This document shows, piece after piece, positions 61,430-64,000 of a stretch of 64,000 bases of DNA. Origin of the DNA: Ruminococcus sp. HUN007. Its GTDB lineage: Bacteria; Bacillota; Clostridia; Oscillospirales; Ruminococcaceae. How positions within the stretch are numbered: the stretch's first letter is position 1; each line of letters opens with the position of its first letter. Made by a program: the position numbers and the translations under genes. The stretch covers positions 186,001 to 250,000 of the forward strand of contig NZ_JOOA01000001.1 of NCBI RefSeq assembly GCF_000712055.1, given 5' to 3'. The notes beneath the pieces are model-generated. The model was not told the DNA's origin, ran no database searches, and saw only the letters and a list, made by a program, of their open reading frames with translations.

Positions 61430-61936
61430 ATGTCAGAATATGTGACCTCAGCCTACGGTGAAGCGCTGTTCAAGCTGATGAAAAAGAAGAACATCGAAAA
61501 GATCACCGTGGACGAGCTTTGCGAGGAAGGCGGCATCGGCAGAGCAACCTATTTTCGCAATTTCAAATCAAAGGACGAGATCATCGCCGCCTACATCATC
61601 ATGAAGTGGCGTGAATATGAGCGTGAACACAGGCTCAAAGAGCATCAGTTGGGTGACAGCTACCGTGTCAGACGATATTTTGATTTCTGCTATTCACTGC
61701 GGAAAAAGAATGATCTCATCATCGGACAGGGACATCACGGAGCGATCCTGTCAGCTTATGAGGTCATCATGACCGACAGCGACAAGGAGCAGACCTCGGA
61801 CACCTACGAAAACTACTACCTTGCCTACGGGCTTTTCGGTATCTTTATGAAGTGGGCAAAAGGCGGTTATGCCGAATCGGTGCAGGAGATGACACAGATC
61901 GTGGTGGAAAGGATATTTGCAGGGAATATGGAATAA
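61430..61936 (+). CDS. TetR family regulator
   Basis: 168 residues from ATG 61430 (AAAGGAAG upstream). HTH: IEKITVDELCEEGGIGRATY then FRNFKSKDEIIAAYI. Divergent from the esterase-MFS pair, which it probably represses. Confidence 0.9.
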   Translation: MSEYVTSAYGEALFKLMKKKNIEKITVDELCEEGGIGRATYFRNFKSKDEIIAAYIIMKWREYEREHRLKEHQLGDSYRVRRYFDFCYSLRKKNDLIIGQGHHGAILSAYEVIMTDSDKEQTSDTYENYYLAYGLFGIFMKWAKGGYAESVQEMTQIVVERIFAGNME

Positions 61937-61937
61937 A

Positions 61938-61983
61938 TGAAGCCCTGAGAAATGCTTATCGGTAAGCAGATCTCAGGGCTTTG
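61938..61983 (+). terminator. Terminator after TetR
   Basis: AAGCCCTGAG / CTCAGGGCTT stem followed by T. Confidence 0.8.
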
Positions 61984-62031
61984 CTATTACACATAGAATA
62001 ACTATTGCAAACCGACACACGCACGATCGAG

Positions 62032-62133
62032 TTAATACCAATCATGTTTTTCATCACGGTTCAGTGATTCAATCTGCTGCATTTCGTCATCGGTCAGTTC
62101 AAAACCGAGATACTGATTTGTGGAAGAAACTCC
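62032..62133 (-). pseudogene. Aldo/keto reductase C-terminal fragment
   Basis: STNQYLGFELTDDEMQQIES then LNRDEKHDWY and TAA: the conserved C-terminus of an aldo/keto reductase, cut at about 62133. Confidence 0.7.
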
Positions 62134-62179
62134 TCCAGCTCCTCGATATACCATATACCACAAGTGCATTGTTACCGCC

Positions 62180-62269
62180 ATTTCCGGTTGTCTGCTTAGA
62201 TTGAAGAAGCTGACTTTTCATCAGACACAGGTCCAATACTGTCCACGCACCGTCACCATCGAGATCATA
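62180..62269 (-). pseudogene. Dockerin fragment
   Basis: YDLDGDGAWTVLDLCLMKSQ is a dockerin calcium repeat, in a frame not joined to the reductase fragment and lacking a start. Together with it, the 61984-62351 stretch holds only fossils. Confidence 0.7.
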
Positions 62270-62351
62270 AGGCTTGCGCTAAGTTGCACCGTCCAAACAT
62301 AACCCAAATAATCGTTGATAAGGTGTTGCTTACAGCACGCCGAAGAACATA

Positions 62352-62786
62352 TCACTCAAGAATTATAGTAAACGGTCCGTCATTTATCATGTTTACCTTC
62401 ATATCTGCCCCGAAAATACCCGTTTTCACTACCGGGACCTTTTTTCTGCACAGGTCGATAAAATATTCATAAAGAGCCTCAGCTTCATCCGGCTTTGCGG
62501 CACTTGTGAAATTAGGTCTGTTTCCTTTGCGGCAGTCTGCGTAAAGCGTGAACTGTGAAACTATCAGAAGTTCGCCGCCAACATTTTCAAGTGAAAGATT
62601 GATCTTGTCATTTTCATCTGAAAATATCCTTAAGTTTATCATCTTGTTCGCAAGCCGCTCAGCATCTTCCTTCACATCGCCCTCACCAGCTCCGAAAAAT
62701 ACAAGATAACCTTTTCCTATACTGCTGACAAGCTCTCCGTCAACAGTAACACCAGCTTCACTGACTCTCTGTATAACAAGTTTCAT
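62352..62786 (-). CDS. dtd: D-aminoacyl-tRNA deacylase
   Basis: 144 residues, AAAGGAG upstream. [20 protein letters not shown] start, [20 protein letters not shown] motif and [12 protein letters not shown] end are diagnostic. It clears D-amino acids from tRNA. Confidence 0.96.
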   Translation of the reverse strand: MKLVIQRVSEAGVTVDGELVSSIGKGYLVFFGAGEGDVKEDAERLANKMINLRIFSDENDKINLSLENVGGELLIVSQFTLYADCRKGNRPNFTSAAKPDEAEALYEYFIDLCRKKVPVVKTGIFGADMKVNMINDGPFTIILE

Positions 62787-62963
62787 GAGTATACTCCTTT
62801 ACGTTTACAAATTATAATTCCATTATATCATCTGCAGAATAAATTGTCAATTACTGTAAATACGCAATCATTTGCTGTGATCTATAGTCTTAGGCTATTA
62901 CGGCTCTTAATTAAAAACAATAACCGTTTTCACCGATAACGGGTAAAAGATAACTTATCGCCC

Positions 62964-62992
62964 TTGAATTGTGTGCAAAAAAATGTTAAAAT
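62964..62992 (+). promoter_or_regulatory. Promoter of the D-2-hydroxyacid dehydrogenase gene
   Basis: TTGAAT (62964-62969), 17-bp spacer, TAAAAT (62987-62992). Confidence 0.65.
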
Positions 62993-63023
62993 TAATATTA
63001 TTGATTTTACAGGAGAAAACAAC

Positions 63024-64000
63024 ATGGATAAGATTAAAATGTTCGCTTACAATTACCGCGATTTTGATGAAAAACAGTACTTTGATCAGTTTGCCGATGA
63101 GTTCGGTATAGAACTTAAACACGTTCCTTTCTCACCTACACCTGACAACGTTGAACTCGCAGCAGGCTGTCAGTGTCTTAATATAATCACGACACCTCTG
63201 ACCGCTGAGATGCTCGAAAAATACTACGCGCTTGGCATTCGCTACATTGTAACAAGAACCATCGGCTACGATCACATTGACCTTGAAGCCTGCAGAAGAC
63301 TCGGAATTACAGTAGCAAACACACCTTATGGTCCTGAAGGCGTTGCAGAGTTCACTCTCATGCTCATGCTCATGACTCTCAGAAAAACCAAATCGATAGA
63401 ACACCGTTTCTACGGACAGGACTACACACTCAAAGGTCTTCTCGGAAAACAGCTTTCCGGCCTTACAGTCGGCATAATCGGTGCAGGGAGCATAGGTTCT
63501 TCCCTCATCGGTCTTCTTGAAGGATTCAAGTGCAAAGTTCTTGTTTACAGTCCGAGAAAAAACAAGGAACTTCCTGCATATGCTGAATACACGGAACTTG
63601 ATGACCTTTTAAAGAATTCAGATATCATTTCACTTCACGCCCCTTCAAACGAAAGCACATTCCACATGCTCGGCAAAGATGAATTTGCAAAGATGAAAGA
63701 CGGTGTTGTTATCGTAAACACTGCCCGCGGTGCACTTATCGACACTGAGGCTGCCATCGACGCACTCGAAAGCGGAAAGATCGGTGGAATGGGACTTGAC
63801 GTTATCGAAGACGAATTCGATCTTGTTTACTACGACAGACGCGAGGAGATACTCCACAAGAAGCCGCTCTACCTTCTCAGAAGCTATCCGAACGTTACAA
63901 TGACACACCACATGGCCTTCTACACTGAACAGACCATACTCACAATGGTACGTGACTCCCTCCGCGGTGCAAGATGCCATTTCGACGGTAAGGAAAATCC
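63024..64000 (+). CDS. D-2-hydroxyacid dehydrogenase (D-LDH/VanH-like), C-terminus outside window
   Basis: 325 complete codons, open at the right edge, ATG after AGGAG. Catalytic Arg region NTARGALIDTEA, NAD-binding GIIGAGSIGSSLIGLLE, Glu/His: GLDVIEDEF, NVTMTHHMAFYTEQ. PYGPEGVAEFTLMLMLMTL is near that of D-lactate dehydrogenase and VanH. Likely reduces pyruvate to D-lactate with NADH; no VanA/VanX seen in the window. Confidence 0.9.
   Translation, partial: MDKIKMFAYNYRDFDEKQYFDQFADEFGIELKHVPFSPTPDNVELAAGCQCLNIITTPLTAEMLEKYYALGIRYIVTRTIGYDHIDLEACRRLGITVANTPYGPEGVAEFTLMLMLMTLRKTKSIEHRFYGQDYTLKGLLGKQLSGLTVGIIGAGSIGSSLIGLLEGFKCKVLVYSPRKNKELPAYAEYTELDDLLKNSDIISLHAPSNESTFHMLGKDEFAKMKDGVVIVNTARGALIDTEAAIDALESGKIGGMGLDVIEDEFDLVYYDRREEILHKKPLYLLRSYPNVTMTHHMAFYTEQTILTMVRDSLRGARCHFDGKEN

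Noticed and set aside
62361..62374. AATTATAGTAAACG resembling the palindrome arms at 56401 and 56494
   Set aside because: It encodes the conserved C-terminus of Dtd (PFTIIL) and has no inverted partner.
63024..64000. Vancomycin-resistance VanH
   Set aside because: Sequence is compatible with VanH or fermentative D-LDH, but no ligase or dipeptidase gene is visible; fermentative D-LDH is the simpler reading.

Overview
This window is from a low-to-mid-GC Firmicute, most likely a rumen or gut Ruminococcus-type organism. The evidence is several dockerin-bearing secreted proteins (CotH-dockerin, an N-terminal half-dockerin protein, a dockerin fossil), a GH95 fucosidase, AAGGAGG-type ribosome binding sites and many TTGACA/TATAAT promoters with 17-bp spacing.

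Host left flank (1-7807): a GH95 alpha-L-fucosidase on the minus strand, cut by the window edge; a membrane GGDEF protein; an ATP-grasp gene broken at an A6 run; a structured 109-bp repeat; a secreted CotH/InlB-repeat/dockerin protein; and a C-terminal gene fossil.

Prophage (7808-52011, about 44.2 kb): it is integrated into the 3' end of ssrA (tmRNA). A 25-bp core repeat marks attL and attR, and the intact tmRNA lies at attR beside the integrase. The virion genes are of contractile-tail type: sheath, tube, gpD/X/J/I/gp25 baseplate, a long tape measure and a frameshifted tail chaperone. The head and packaging genes are lambda-like: Nu1/gpA terminase, gpW-like protein, portal, ClpP-type protease, decoration protein and capsid E. 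At the distal end of the late operon is a complete diversity-generating retroelement (DGR): reverse transcriptase, template repeat, Avd and a variable FGE/C-type-lectin-like tip protein. Template and variable repeats (117 bp each) differ at 11 positions, all adenines of the template on the coding strand. HicAB lies at the left end. The early region carries an HUH Rep, PcfJ/PcfK, a VRR-NUC nuclease, two tandem putative small RNAs and coiled-coil proteins. The lysogeny side carries Cro/CI-like regulators, a RelBE/YefM-like toxin-antitoxin module between copies of a repressor tail, and a three-gene cassette with a PD-(D/E)xK nuclease that may be an unnamed defence system. A 14-bp hyphenated palindrome (TCCAC-N4-GTGGA) occurs nine times within the prophage and was not seen in the flanks.

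Host right flank (52012-64000): smpB-ssrA, a methyltransferase, a frameshifted membrane metalloprotease, a half-dockerin protein, an orphan HipA-like kinase, transposase and serine-recombinase fossils, a TetR/MFS/pectin-acetylesterase-like group, dtd, and a D-2-hydroxyacid dehydrogenase cut by the right edge.

All calls come from reading the sequence; no database search was run.
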